Below, one piece after another: positions 13,801 to 23,337 of a stretch of 57,418 nucleotides of DNA. Every line of letters begins with the position of its first letter. Positions within the stretch are counted from its first letter, which is position 1. The notes under the pieces were generated by a model. It had not been told where the DNA came from and did not search any database. It was given only the letters and a program-made list of their open reading frames with translations. The stretch comes from Branchiostoma floridae (lineage: Eukaryota; Chordata; Leptocardii; Amphioxiformes; Branchiostomatidae): positions 14,492,110 through 14,549,527 of the forward strand of contig NC_049990.1 of the NCBI RefSeq assembly GCF_000003815.2. Reading direction: 5' to 3'. Both the position numbers and the translations under genes were made by a program.

Positions 13801-16800
13801 TGGTTTAGAAATTAATCCTCCGATTTCTCTACCTCAGGTATAACAATCACGAGCAATTAGATGCAGATATACGCTTAAAAGTAGTCACTTAAGCAACTGG
13901 ATTTGGATTTGGAAACAGTTAGAAATTTAAACTAGATCTCTTTTACAGATCACAGCTAGGATATATAAAACCCCTCCAACAAGATCTCTTCGAAGCTTCA
14001 GTGTCACTGACGAAAACAATTGGATAGTAGTTGAAACGACTAACCGTTTCCAAAACCGTATCCAGTTGCTTGAGTAACTACTTTTTTGGCGTATCTTATT
14101 ACCTGGATGTCTAACCTATATCGAGAAATGCAGATATGTTATAATAACTCAAAGTCACAGTAGTAAAATCGTATTTTTATTGAAATTGCTGACATTAAGA
14201 ACATAATAGCTACATAGTGATTATTTACGAAATAATCTTTTCTTGCTTTTTCAGCTTATGATCGGCATACAGAGCGCGGCTATCATCCTTCCAGTCAACC
14301 TTCTCATCGTCTTCTTCTTTCGCAACTCCGGGAAGAGACCACAAACAGACGCTGGCAAAAAGAAAGCAGATTCCCAAACAAGTGACGGTACCCCTACATG
14401 CTCAAGGGACTCGCCGAAGAGCAACGAAGCTATCCCGCGCAATGTTTTTCTAAACACACCCTACAATTACTGCCCAACTAACACCCCATTCGTGGATTTG
14501 AGGAGAAGAAGCAAAGACGTTGCCACTAATAATGTGAAGCCGGCAGTAGAGATTCAGACCGAAGATAGCACCGTCAAAGGTAACGACGACAAAGTCGTGG
14601 CTCAGAAGAAGTCATCACTCCCCTGGTGGGTTGTGTATTTAGGTGAGTAGAGATTCTACAATCGTTTCCCCCCTCAAGTGTTTTCTCAACATTAGATTGT
14701 GGTAAGATATGTTATAGGTTGATTGCCAGGACTTAAACTTTTACAATGTTTGAATAGAGATTGAAAAAAATATACCATCCAAAGGTTAGGATGAGTGAAG
14801 AAAGTCTCATTAAAAATATTGACCTCCGAAACCATATTTGCGAATAAACAACATTTAGTCTATTCTTATGGTAATTGTATTTATCTCACAATCTACATAA
14901 GCTTTTATTTTTATTTTTTTTTTACCATGAAATATAATTGCAGGTTGGATGCTTGTGTGGTCTGCTAGTTTCGTGGCTGCCTTCTTCACAGTTCTCTACA
15001 CGCTGAGCTTTGGCAAGGCGAAGGCAGAGGCCTGGGTATTTACCTTCGTGACGTCTTTTTTCACCGACCTGTTCCTGGTGCAGCCCTTCAAGCTGATGTT
15101 GCTCGCTATGCTGTTTGCCCTGTTGACGAGGGTAAGCTAACATAGTTTCCCTAGGATCCTTTTACCCTCAAATCAAAAATAGCATTAACGTTAATATTTA
15201 TCAGTGGTTCAAGAACAACGCACGATATTATTTTTCAAAGAACATTCTTGCAAACTGAAAAAAAAAATGTTTTGATATACATCACTAGTAGTACATCAAT
15301 ATCAAAGACGAATAGATAATAGTAACATAAACATTTTTGTTTGTTTTCTAACGTAGAAACCAATCGAAGACGAGGACCCATCACCTGCGCCAGTGGAAGA
15401 GGACGAGGAATACATTCAAACCGATGCTGAGGTAACCTTACATGCTATCTCGCATACAGAAATAGGTAGTTTTTCTTGCAATAATTGCAGACAATGTAAG
15501 ACCCTTCATTTGTCAAGAGAGAGAGAGAGAGAGAGGAGTGAGGAGTCAAATTTACTTGGTTATACTCTTACCAACAGGTTGACGAAGTTCAACCTGACCG
15601 TTTGACTGGAAGTGCAACTGGCTGGATGCGCTACGTGGGGATGGGTCGGGCACAATAATATACTCCTGATTCTACGGTTAGCCATCCTCCCACATGTTAT
15701 TGATTTATTCAGTCGTTATTGACCTTGCTTATTATGTGACTTCTTGCATAATTCTGTCTAGTCCTGTTCACATTCAATATTATAACTATTACACCAGGCT
15801 CCATATGAAGAGCGGTGCGCATCACTACCAGATGAATCGGTCTTGGCTGAAGCAAGAGCCAGGATCGCAGAGAATCGCAAACGCCGTGCGGCTGTGCTGG
15901 AGGTGATCGCGTTTTGCCTGTACCTTATGGTGATCATGCTCANNNNNNNNNNNNNNNNNNNNNNNNNNNNNNNNNNNNNNNNNNNNNNNNNNNNNNNNNN
16001 NNNNNNNNNNNNNNNNNNNNNNNNNNNNNNNNNNNNNNNNNNNNNNNNNNNNNNNNNNNNNNNNNNNNNNNNNNNNNNNNNNNNNNNNNNNNNNNNNNNN
16101 NNNNNNNNNNNNNNNNNNNNNNNNNNNNNNNNNNNNNNNNNNNNNNGGAGTATATACGTAGAATCGACAGTTGTCTGCTTGATGATTGACTGTAATCTGG
16201 GAGCTCGTCCATGGTGGCAAACACGATGTGCTTTAACGTGCTGCGTCATGTAGAAGGCCAGTGGGCTACGCGCTTGGTACGCCATGAGCATGATCAGACT
16301 TTTAATAGTTTTAATGCTATTTCAATTTGACTTTTAGCCATTGTACTCGCATCTGCATTTTAGACACTGTAATCGTATATTTATTCATTATAATATTCAT
16401 GCTATACGTCTTATGTGTATTGTTTATGTTACAATGTTTTTGTGAATAGCAATTATGTAACGTTGAACAATGTAAACAAGCCTGATAATTCGGCTTTCGA
16501 GCCGCAAGTTGGCTGTGATACAAATAAACCATTCTCTCTCTCTCTCTCTCAAGAACTCCATCTGAATCTAAACACGTAAAATGCATAAGATGTTCTATGT
16601 ATATTTCCTGTTGATTCTGTTTGATTCATTTTTTTTTACTGTTGGACATTTGACAGGCGACAATCCTTCCGTAACAACTTTTGATCTGGGCTAAATCAGT
16701 CCGCCCTTTGTACAAGTTTCCTACTACACGATTGTCCAACTCTCATTCCACCACCTTGGAACCCCTCTAGGAAAAACAAACACACCAAGACATACAAACA

Positions 16801-19800
16801 ACCTGAAAACAATGGTACTTAGGATTCACTAACAACAAAAACGTTTGCTTTCCAGATCAAGGACATCCCATCCTTCTGGGATTGGGTAAGAGACAGTCTG
16901 ATTCCAGCAACACACTCACAAGACTGGTACAACGGCGAAACCAACCCAAACAGCATGATACTCCCGGACATGTTAACCCATCAACTTGGCACGGCACAAC
17001 TTAGACAGGTCCGGCTGAAACCAGGTATGAAAGAGTCTATCCTATAACTTTGCAACCATTGCGGGCATGTATGATATAATAGAAGGCTACTGTTTCTCCG
17101 TAGAGAGTAAGGAAATTGTTGCCAAACATATTTTCATTTTAACTGCAGGTCAACTCTGCGAGGCACCTGAAAAGATGCAAGACTTTGCGCCACGATGTAC
17201 CGTCGCGTTCACCAATTTAAAGGCAGACACAGAAGACTACATACAGGTAACTCTAAATCTCCGCATGCATATACAATATAGATGGCTTATCTACCCTTTG
17301 TCCTGATGTTTCCCTAAAGTCGTGGCTATGTACGTATGTAAGTATGAAGCATTTTATCAATATCCACCAATTTTCTATTTATTGTAGTCATTTCCTCCCA
17401 TTCGCATCGTTTTGAAAATCAGTAGGTTAGAGGCGATCTTGGAGGATCGTGTTCGTCATGCCTAGAAATCTACGAGGATATTGTCAAATGTTTGATGAGG
17501 ACTTCCTTGGTATTTCAGCTAAAAAAGTGATAATCTGATTTTAAGCCAATCGAGTTGGCCAGCACACCTCAGGTCGCAGCTCAATTACCCATTTTTTTCA
17601 CTCTTAGCTAAAGTCACGAGTGTTGTCTGCAGACTAATCTACACAATGATGTAAAGTTGGGCTACATTCAGAAAAAGATTCATACTTTATGATTATGCCC
17701 AAAAAAGTTGTACATCTTCTTGTCGGGTAACGCTGAAAACATATTCAATATCATTGATTCTGTTTTCACCTCAGGGATGGATTCCGTACAACAACACCGT
17801 CAACTCTACTGACACGGTCCCCACTCCACCGTCTCTTATAATTACCAGCCAAGATACGCCGTGGAACTTCACATTTGTCTCCCTGACTGACAGTAAGCTT
17901 GTTCTTATGTCTTTTTTTATAAACTTTGGTTGGTGCTTTTGCGCTAACTTGATAACACTAGATCTATTTATTAATACTAGAATTAATTAACATATTATTA
18001 ATGACTATGTAGTCTGGGACAGCCTCAACATAAGTATAAAACAGCTCTATATTCCTGAGATGCGCTTTAACCAAGGACAAGCACAGACATACACGCACTA
18101 CAAAGAATGCCTCCATTTTTTATCGAGGTAAAACACCAAACACGCTTTGACATCTCGCTTGCTTTACCAGGCTTTCCGTTCGTCGGCAAACATGGCACAT
18201 ACTTCGGCGGTGGCTACACAACAACACTAGGAACTACACTGACATCGAGTGCAACATTGTCAGCATACCTGGAGCAGTACAACTGGCTGGACGAGCGAAC
18301 CCGTGCCGTCTTCGTGGAGCTGATCCTCTTCAACCCACACGCCAACCTGTTCTCTGTGGTGTCGATGTTTGTGGAGTTCACCCAGCTTGGAGCTGCCTTT
18401 ACGAGTGGAGAGGTTGTGTCACTGAGGCTTATTCAACATGGTGCCGTCCTTCTGCTTGTTCTTCGGGCTCTGTCAGCGGCATTCCTGATTTTCTTCGCAG
18501 TAATTGGAGGTGAGACATAATACTTTGCTAACACTCGGTTTACTTTTATTCCGAAACGTATTGTTTTTATTGGAGATAGACAGCAGGGTTCAAAACGGGA
18601 CATCCCACTGCAGTAGCAAGGAAACAACCAGTGGGAAACTATTTAACAATGGATTTTGTAGGCCCAGAGCTAAACAAAGAATACATATCATGAACACTAA
18701 TCCAGAGCTTTGTGATTTATTTTGTTTACCACAAAATCACAAAACAATATCGCTGCTCACTTCTGGTAGAAGGTGGAGCTAGTACTACTAGATGATTTTT
18801 TTTTACCTAGAGCTGACAGTCTGTTACAATTATAAATATACTTGTATAATGTATAGTTGTGGCTCCAAGCTTAAGAGTGGCCTTTGCATCACACCTTGAA
18901 GTCACTTTAGAATCTTGTTATGTGATGAGCAGGGAGTACAAACAATAACCTTCTTGGTTAACACGATTTTCAACACGTCTGTCACCAAGGGCATACATTT
19001 GTCATACTCTGTGTCGTTTCAGCCAAGAGCCTCTTTAAACGACCACTTGAATACCTGGGTGAGTTTTGGAGCTGGGTGGAAATCTCAGTCGTCGTCGTCG
19101 GTTTCGGCAGCCTCGGAGTCTATTTCAACGCACAGGGCATCATCGACGAAGCCGCCGATCAACGTCGCTCTGGAAACACCGTGTTTGAGATCTACAAAAG
19201 CGCAGTGAACTGGTTTCAAATTTACACCTACCTGTTAGCATTTCTCATTTGCTGTGCCACAGTCAAGCTTATTCGGCTTTTACGGTTCAACTCACACGTC
19301 TATGCTCTTAGCATGACGATTAAAAAGTCATTTAATCCAGTCATGAAGTTCTTTTTCGTAGCTGGCATTATTCTCATGGCATTTACACAGATGGGTAATA
19401 TTCTGTTTGGCATCAAACTCCAGGATTACAAGAACATCCTGACCAGTCTGACCAGCCTGTGTACCATGATGTTAGGTAGTTTTGATTTTGATGCTCTCGT
19501 AGATGGCCACTATATTCTCGGCCCTACGATGTTCTTCACCTACCAGGCAATCATGCAGTTCATATTACTGAGCATGTTTATGACCATTATCATGGATGTG
19601 TACGCTGAGGAAAGTCAGGATTCGAACACTAATGATTTACAGATGATCGCATTTGTAAAGGATTCAACCTCTGATGCGGTAGGCAAAGCGAAATATACTA
19701 TTTCAGAGGCTAGAAAGCGAAAGCCGATGAAAACTGACAAGACAGAAGTCCCTGATCCTAGAAATCTGAACAAATTTGCAGGTTACCTTCATGAACTTGA

Positions 19801-19819
19801 CGACCCGAATAGACTTTAG
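521..19819 (+). CDS. Polycystin-1-like protein (REJ-GPS-PLAT-polycystin channel), 3' part of gene
   Basis: This is a multi-exon gene whose 5' exons lie before the window. Inferred exons: 521-701, 1552-1741, 2813-2955, 3371-3478, 3846-4022, 5217-5348, 5795-5909, 6084-6169, 6786-6914, 7189-7338, 7614-7829, 8359-8647, 9011-9141, 9765-9983, 10372-10479, 10784-10962, 11760-11825, 12011-12118, 13623-13837, 14255-14642, 14944-15131, 15357-15431, 15578-15634, 15798-15942 (continues inverted), 16856-17024, 17149-17246, 17775-17892, 18171-18509, 19023-19819. Exon phases agree throughout except in exon 19. Domain order matches the PKD1/PKD1L/PKDREJ family: extracellular REJ-like region, GPS autoproteolysis site, membrane segment, cytoplasmic PLAT, membrane bundle, TOP domain, and channel-like C-terminus. 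Family members act as large adhesion/sensory subunits that pair with PKD2-type channels. Which paralogue this is cannot be decided here. As assembled, the reading frame is interrupted three times. Confidence 0.9.
1798..2041. mobile_element. MITE family A copy (near-palindromic)
   Basis: The left end AAGTAGTTACTTAAGCTACT mirrors the right end, AGTTGCTTGAGTAATTACTT, on the opposite strand. The pairing extends inward through TTTTGGAAACG and through CAACAAGATCT around a short centre. Open frames on both strands here are symmetric shadows. The element sits in a polycystin intron; a second copy lies at 13866-14098. Confidence 0.8.
4336..4517. mobile_element. MITE family B copy (TACAGTCAAACCTG termini)
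   Basis: Termini TACAGTCAAACCTGTCTATA and the reverse complement of AATACAGGTTTGACTGTA flank 182 bp. The interior repeats AGGGACCGACAAAAAGTGGCC-like text and GGTGGCC. A TA duplication at both ends is consistent with a Tc1/mariner-type or similar origin. The same ends reappear around 36681-38098. Confidence 0.75.
5935..6004. repeat. GAGT-type microsatellite
   Basis: Imperfect tandem GTGAGT/GAGTGA units lie just downstream of polycystin exon 7. A similar tract occurs at about 53700-53815. Confidence 0.6.
7857..8066. mobile_element. MITE family C (about 70-bp inverted repeats)
   Basis: The left end TAGCCTATACCAGGCTCCGT pairs with the right end ACGGAGCCTGGTAGAGGCTA, and the pairing continues through GGTGGTCTAATT and AATTGGACAAATAGAGTC. 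Both flanks carry TTGAACC, a likely target-site duplication. The interior is non-coding. Confidence 0.75.
8359..9983 (+). CDS. Polycystin exons 12-14: GAIN end, GPS site, first membrane segment
   Basis: Exon 13 supplies the upstream cysteines and tryptophan (SCVYF..LWQSDGCS). Exon 14 opens with AGAMSNKTHMHCRCDHLTKF. The C-x-C-x-HLT pattern is the GPS signature, in which cleavage normally falls between Leu and Thr, and all catalytic-site residues (H, L, T) are present. After a short spacer, the hydrophobic LVLVLTVFGSYLLLLLF forms membrane segment 1, followed by a basic stop-transfer RKADRRDLTK at the donor. Autoproteolysis is therefore expected from family knowledge. Confidence 0.88.
10372..12118 (+). 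CDS. Polycystin exons 15-18: PLAT domain
   Basis: Exon 15 reads KAGVRILPGHRLNP across the splice junction, then CQYVVTVYTGFKGNAGTT, the first strands of a PLAT/LH2 beta-sandwich. Exon 16 continues with ISIALHGFEESSPTI and a D-P-N-R-ILFEKGSVDSFLVST stretch, ending in the HNNAGYSPAW motif. Exons 17 and 18 give WFLNQVIVVN and RWLAINEDDGKI, the closing strands. The length (about 120 residues) and the WFL..V.V....W pattern are typical. The domain is cytoplasmic, binding membrane lipid or partner proteins in relatives. Confidence 0.9.
11034..11445. repeat. Tandem repeat, period about 70 bp, of CCAAGGACAT units
   Basis: The motif CCAAGGACATAATAAATAA with GAATGCATACTT, and its partner GTCCTTGATGTGTTTT, recur three or more times with drift. 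Each unit is itself partly inverted (AAGGACAT against ATGTCCTT). It lies in the intron after polycystin exon 16. Confidence 0.65.
12423..13078. mobile_element. Long-arm foldback element with ATGCATAATT core
   Basis: Two arms of about 190 bp are inverted copies; for example, CCCCCTGGGGATTAATCTAA near 12570 pairs with TTAGATTAATCCCCAGGGGG near 12920. Between them lies about 290 bp built from tandem TATGCATAATTATGCATAA words. There is no transposase frame. It is inserted in the intron between polycystin exons 18 and 19. Confidence 0.8.
13623..13837 (+). CDS. Polycystin exon 19 with internal 1-nt frame break
   Basis: Entering from exon 18, the frame reads RDMNDGHLWFSVAGRPARSP, the conserved segment just before membrane segment 2. 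The conserved continuation FTRVQRLSCCLTLLYSTM is also present but starts at 13682, one base out of frame. The break falls in a short tandem run of CCCGTTCA. Read as given, the upstream frame meets a stop near 13815. The rest of the exon (to LPQ at the donor) is open only in the shifted frame. Either an extra base in the assembly or a real mutation explains this. Confidence 0.85.
13866..14098. mobile_element. MITE family A copy
   Basis: The termini and the CCAACAAGATCTCTTC segment match the copy at 1798-2041. The left arm carries AAGCAACTGGAT and the right arm ATCCAGTTGCTTGAGTAACT. The interior also keeps TCAGTGTCACTGACGA. Fragments of the same family occur at 49434-49500 and 55205-55267. Confidence 0.78.
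14255..15131 (+). CDS. Polycystin exons 20-21: membrane segments 3-5
   Basis: Exon 20 begins LMIGIQSAAIILPVNLLIVF, a membrane segment, followed by a long polar loop of about 90 residues with many Lys, Ser and Thr (cytoplasmic by family topology). It ends with SSLPWWVVYLG, which continues in exon 21 as WMLVWSASFVAAFFTVLYTL. A second segment, FTFVTSFFTDLFLVQPFKLM, follows. The spacing matches the pre-TOP membrane bundle of PKD1-type proteins. Confidence 0.85.
15357..15634 (+). CDS. Polycystin exons 22-23: acidic linker, uncertain 3' splice
   Basis: Exon 22 (15357-15431) encodes the acidic KPIEDEDPSPAPVEEDEE segment. Exon 23 starts at 15578 (VDEVQPDRLTGSATGW). Its donor is unclear: a weak GTGGGG at 15635 keeps phase and avoids a stop, whereas a later GTTAGC at about 15677 would include an in-frame TAA at 15656-15658. 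I chose 15634 for that reason, with low certainty. Confidence 0.55.
15798..15942 (+). CDS. Polycystin exon 24, 5' half (runs into gap)
   Basis: After an AG acceptor, the exon reads APYEERCASLPDES, an Ala/Arg-rich helix (LAEARARIAENRKRRA) and the start of a membrane segment, VLEVIAFCLYLMVIML. It stops exactly at the N run. The conserved continuation of this segment in polycystins is present nearby but on the opposite strand (see 16147-16284). Confidence 0.85.
15943..16146. other. Assembly gap (204 N)
   Basis: There is a run of 204 unknown bases inside the polycystin gene. It separates the two oppositely oriented halves of one exon, so both its size and its flanking orientation are suspect. 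Confidence 0.99.
16147..16284 (-). CDS. Inverted 3' half of polycystin exon 24
   Basis: Read on the minus strand from 16284 downward, this continues the interrupted codon at 15942 in perfect frame: MAYQARSPLAFYMTQHVK. It matches the family pattern of a membrane segment followed by AY..R.P.AFY..Q. The last 12 bases before the gap (15931-15942, TGATCATGCTCA) equal the reverse complement of 16285-16296. The exon probably ends near 16230-16240 in this orientation, at a donor I cannot fix. The rest of the segment up to the gap would then be intron. Confidence 0.75.
16297..16555 (+). mobile_element. Possible 3' tail of a retroelement
   Basis: The stretch ends TGTGATACAAATAAACC followed by a (TCTC)n tract at about 16530-16550, which resembles the 3' end of a non-LTR element with a microsatellite tail. 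No coding part is visible. It begins directly after the inverted exon fragment, so its left edge is unreliable. Confidence 0.3.
16856..17892 (+). CDS. Polycystin exons 25-27: start of the extracellular TOP domain
   Basis: Exon 25 encodes IKDIPSFWDWVRDSLIP, then LGTAQLRQVRLKP, a conserved polycystin motif. Exon 26 has the two-cysteine segment GQLCEAPEKMQDFAPRC. Exon 27 continues GWIPYNNTVNSTDTVPTPP with NNT and NST glycosylation sequons. These are hallmarks of the tetragonal opening for polycystins, the loop between the first and second helices of the channel-like domain. Confidence 0.88.
18171..19819 (+). CDS. Polycystin exons 28-29: end of TOP domain and C-terminal membrane segments
   Basis: Exon 28 gives HGTYFGGGYTTTLG, then WLDERTRAVFVELILFNPHA, the last strand region of TOP, and a hydrophobic helix. 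Exon 29 contains several membrane helices, the family motif RLLRFNSHVYAL, and a pore-like segment LTSLCTMMLGSFDF followed by FILLSMFMTIIMDVYAEES. In PKD2-type channels the filter has L-G-D; here it is L-G-S, as in PKD1-type subunits that do not form canonical filters. The short C-terminal tail ends at TAG 19817-19819 and lacks EF-hand or obvious coiled coil. Confidence 0.9.
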
Positions 19820-20990
19820 ACCGAATTAACAGATAACACGTACCAACAACAGTTTGGAAACCTTATCTCTCCATAAAACAAAACATTCTGATTATGCAAA
19901 TGCCTTTAACATCTACATAATTTATGTTTGGTTATGACAACTTTAAATAACGTATACAGGTAGAATGATGACAGTCCAATCATTTACTATCGCACGAATA
20001 TTAGACTATCATTTGCATAATTGGCATCTATTTGAGTCTGATGATTTTAATGCAAATTAAATTCCAATATATTATGTACATATCTTTCTAAGCTACCACA
20101 TGCTAAATACCATGGAAATAATTTCTGCTCATTTGTTCATTTATTTTCGTGTGAAAATTTTTGCAATATGCCCCTGCAGTTTCAGAGCATGCTACTAGGG
20201 GGACCAAATATAACTTCGTTCTTACTCTTTAAATCTATGTGAACAATATCTTAAGACCATAGCACGTCAAAGAAAAAAGATACCTAAAACGAAAGTTCTT
20301 CTGCAATGCCAAGGTCACATACAAGGGGACCCAAAATCAAAGAATGTGTATCTAGTCAAAATAAAGGTTAGGTATGTATTTAATACTATGTACATAAGTA
20401 TTTAACCCCCTACAGAAAAAACAACAACTCCATTTTGTCATCGTTTACTTTAGTGTTACATAAGGCTGTCAATTGTAGCATATGTTGTGTATTAAGGTTT
20501 GATGTATTTAAGTGAATGTAGTGTGAGAGCAACATTACTTAGAGTAGCCACCTATATATAATCAGTGAACGATATAAACTATTTGTATTTGCCTGATATT
20601 TATTTATTTACAAACCCTGCTTGTGTATTTGTTTTATTCTTTGAGCTTAGATTGCATATTATTGTTCTTTTAAACCTTTTTTAGCAGTAAAGAGGCTCAA
20701 CCAAAAAAAACATCTTAACATATTGCAATCGTTTCTGAGCAAAATGAACAGACTTCAGATCCAATGAAAAGATCGCAAAATGTGTTATAACAGGTGTTTG
20801 TAGTTTTACATTATATTGTTGAGGATACTTAATCTAGTCTGTAGCATTTTTACGTTTTTTGGCAAGAAATCCATAACTTATAGAATGTAAGTTAATATTG
20901 AATTGACTAACCTTTTTATCACGTAACATTATGACATCTAAAGCCTCATGATTATCTATATTTATTCAAGAACATAAAAATGTATATTTC

Positions 20991-20996
20991 AATAAA
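20991..20996 (+). other. Candidate polyadenylation signal of the polycystin gene
   Basis: AATAAA lies about 1.17 kb after the stop codon. A closer AATAAA at about 20360 is an alternative. No coding signal is seen between the stop and either site. Confidence 0.35.
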
Positions 20997-21593
20997 CAGT
21001 CAATGTTGATCTTTTGTGAAACATTGTACCCGTTCTACGTATTGCTCTCATTAAAATGTTTATCCGAGAGGACTAAAAATGCAACTATCACGAGTCATCA
21101 TTGCATCATTTTGTGGCCGTGTGAATTTATGACTTTGTAGGATAGCAGTGACATGTAAACAGACTCTGATATGGCTGGGGTCCTAACAAAATCTCTCTTA
21201 GTCAGTCGTACTTTCTTACTCACTTCGTTCAATGGTCAATACTCATCGCCTTGAGCTCCCCAAAGGACACATTAGATCACAAGTTTGTTCACCTAAGCCA
21301 CTTTACGCATGTAATGAAATGGACATCGAACAAATAGATTTCTTCTGCCAGAATGCACGTTTTATCACGCCCAGTGAGGGTAAGGGCGATAAAGAATTAT
21401 CACAAAACATCACAGTAAAGATTCTGAAATGGTCATCAATTATAATTATGCATTTAAATAGATATACTGTATATCAAAATTAAAAGCCGGCGAATTCCTT
21501 TAGATATACGTAAAAACCGTGAAAGAATGAACGTACTATTTGATTCAGTTGCATAAGATAACAAACCAAATGCTTGTTGTCGTTGCTAATCCA

Positions 21594-21735
21594 CCGCGAA
21601 CTTAAAACCACTGCGAACATTTTTCCATGGCAGTATGAGATTACAGTGCATGGTGCTACCGTGAACTTAAAAACACCGTGAACAGTCCTGTTTGTCGCTG
21701 CCGCGTAATAAAATCCCCGCGAACTTAAAGGCGAG
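21594..21735. mobile_element. Degenerate copy of the CGCGAACTTAAA repeat family
   Basis: Words CCACCGCGAACTTAAA, CCGTGAACTTAAA and CCCCGCGAACTTAAA recur here. In reverse complement they match the TTTAAGTTCGCGG words of the element at 46366-46580. The terminal ATACTGTAAATGCA is not well preserved. Confidence 0.5.
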
Positions 21736-21772
21736 CTTTGCCAATGCCCTTGATTACAAGAGCTGACGCACA

Positions 21773-22285
21773 TTAGTTGCTAGGTCTGACGTATGTTTGT
21801 TACTAGGGTTGACGACTTGACGTACATGAGTTGCTAGGGCTGACGTATGTTGGTTTTTAGGGCTGACGTACGTTAGTTGCTAGGACTGACGTACGTTAGA
21901 TGCTAGGACTGACGTACGTTAGTTGCTAGGTCTGACGTACGTTAGTTGCTAGGGCTGACGTAGTTAGTTGCTAGGGCTGACGTACGTTAGTTGCTAGGGC
22001 TGACGTACGTTAGTTGCTAGGTCTGGCGTACGTTAGTTGCTAGGGCTGACGTAGTTAGTTGCTAGGGCTGACGTACGTTAGTTGCTAGGGCTGACGTACG
22101 TTAGTTGCTAGGGCTGACGTAGTTAGTTGCTAGGGCTGACGTAGTTAGTTGCTAGGGCTGACGTAGTTAGTTGCTAGGGCTGATGTTGTTAGTTGCTAGG
22201 GCTGACGTAGTTAGTTGCTAGGGCTGACGTAGTTAGTTGCTAGGGCTGACGTACGTTGGTTGCTAAGGCTGACGTACGTAGTCGT
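21773..22285. repeat. Minisatellite, 22-23 bp unit GCTAGGGCTGACGTACGTTAGTT
   Basis: About 22 near-identical head-to-tail units are present. Two variants alternate: GACGTACGTTAGTT and a 1-bp-shorter GACGTAGTTAGTT. Each unit contains TGACGTA, a half CRE-like word. Units are contiguous with no unique spacers, so this is not a CRISPR array. Confidence 0.9.
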
Positions 22286-23337
22286 TTCTCGGACTAATGC
22301 ATCATTGAAGACATCGTAGGCCTCACAGGGAATATGATTTCTCGATACAAGTACCAATGAGTTGCCTTGAGTAAGAACCCCCTCCCGTTAATCCAATATA
22401 CATATGTGTATGAATCCATCTGCAAATTTGCCAGTCAAAGCTGAAAGTCTTGGACTTGAGGGGCACCTGTTGTGAAGAAATGCATGATTAAGACCTTTAA
22501 GTCTGAAATAAGGCATTTTTTGGCAAAGGGATGATGCATGCGGGTACCCGTTGTAGTCGCTACCCATGATCATTTATGCCGTCGTCGAGAACAAAACTTG
22601 TTGAGGTGATTACACCAGTAGCAACAATTACCTTATTGTCTAGACCTTTCACGAAAAAAATGGGTCGGCGAATTGGACAGAAATAATTGGAAATAGCTGA
22701 AATTAATTTAATTAATCATTCAAAGCATCGCAACTCTAATCTCAGACAAATTTGCATGTGACCAATTCCTTGTCATCTCGTTTTATCTTAAAATTTTAAG
22801 GCACGGACGCACCAAAATATATAGATTTGTATGCTATGTAATGCTTGGATTTGCATAGGTTTGAAATTTTATCGACGGGCCTGAACTATAGAAAATTACC
22901 TCAGGTTTACTTGTTGAGCGTGTAAGCATTCAGGAATGCAGACATTGGATATTTATCTTAAAATCTCAATCAAGTTTTTTTCTGTGCACGTATGAACATT
23001 TTCATTAAAAAACATGTGTCCCTTTGCCAATATCTTTGCCAATTTACATATAACATAAGTTAGGTGTAACATTTCCTAACGTATTTTTATATTCTTTATT
23101 ACACTTCTAATATTCTTTATTACACTTCTATAATCTAGCTGATGAATACGGCGATGATTATGCTAGGTGTTGCAAATTTCGCCAGGAGACATAATTGCGT
23201 GATGCTGTTATTGTATATGTTTATTTGCTACCATGGCTTACCCTAACAATAGCTTTCTACTAGTTTTGTAGCCCAAGGTGCATTTCTCTCTATCCGACCG
23301 AATAAATCAAATCAGATAAAAAGAAGTGCTGTCTGCA

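Larger units (their letters stand above)
19820..23337. other. Non-coding 3' flank and intergenic region
   Basis: This is AT-rich sequence between the polycystin stop and the 3' end of the minus-strand NHL gene. Apart from the repeats listed separately, I see no coding exon. A TTTATT at 23220-23225 is the reverse complement of AATAAA and suits the 3' end of the NHL gene. Confidence 0.5.

Noticed and set aside
13623-13837. Programmed frameshifting as explanation of the exon 19 frame break
   Set aside because: No slippery heptamer or structure is evident; a base error or mutation in a tandem CCCGTTCA run is simpler.
21773-22285. Regular short repeats resembling a CRISPR array
   Set aside because: Units are contiguous with no unique spacers and the genome is eukaryotic; it is a minisatellite.
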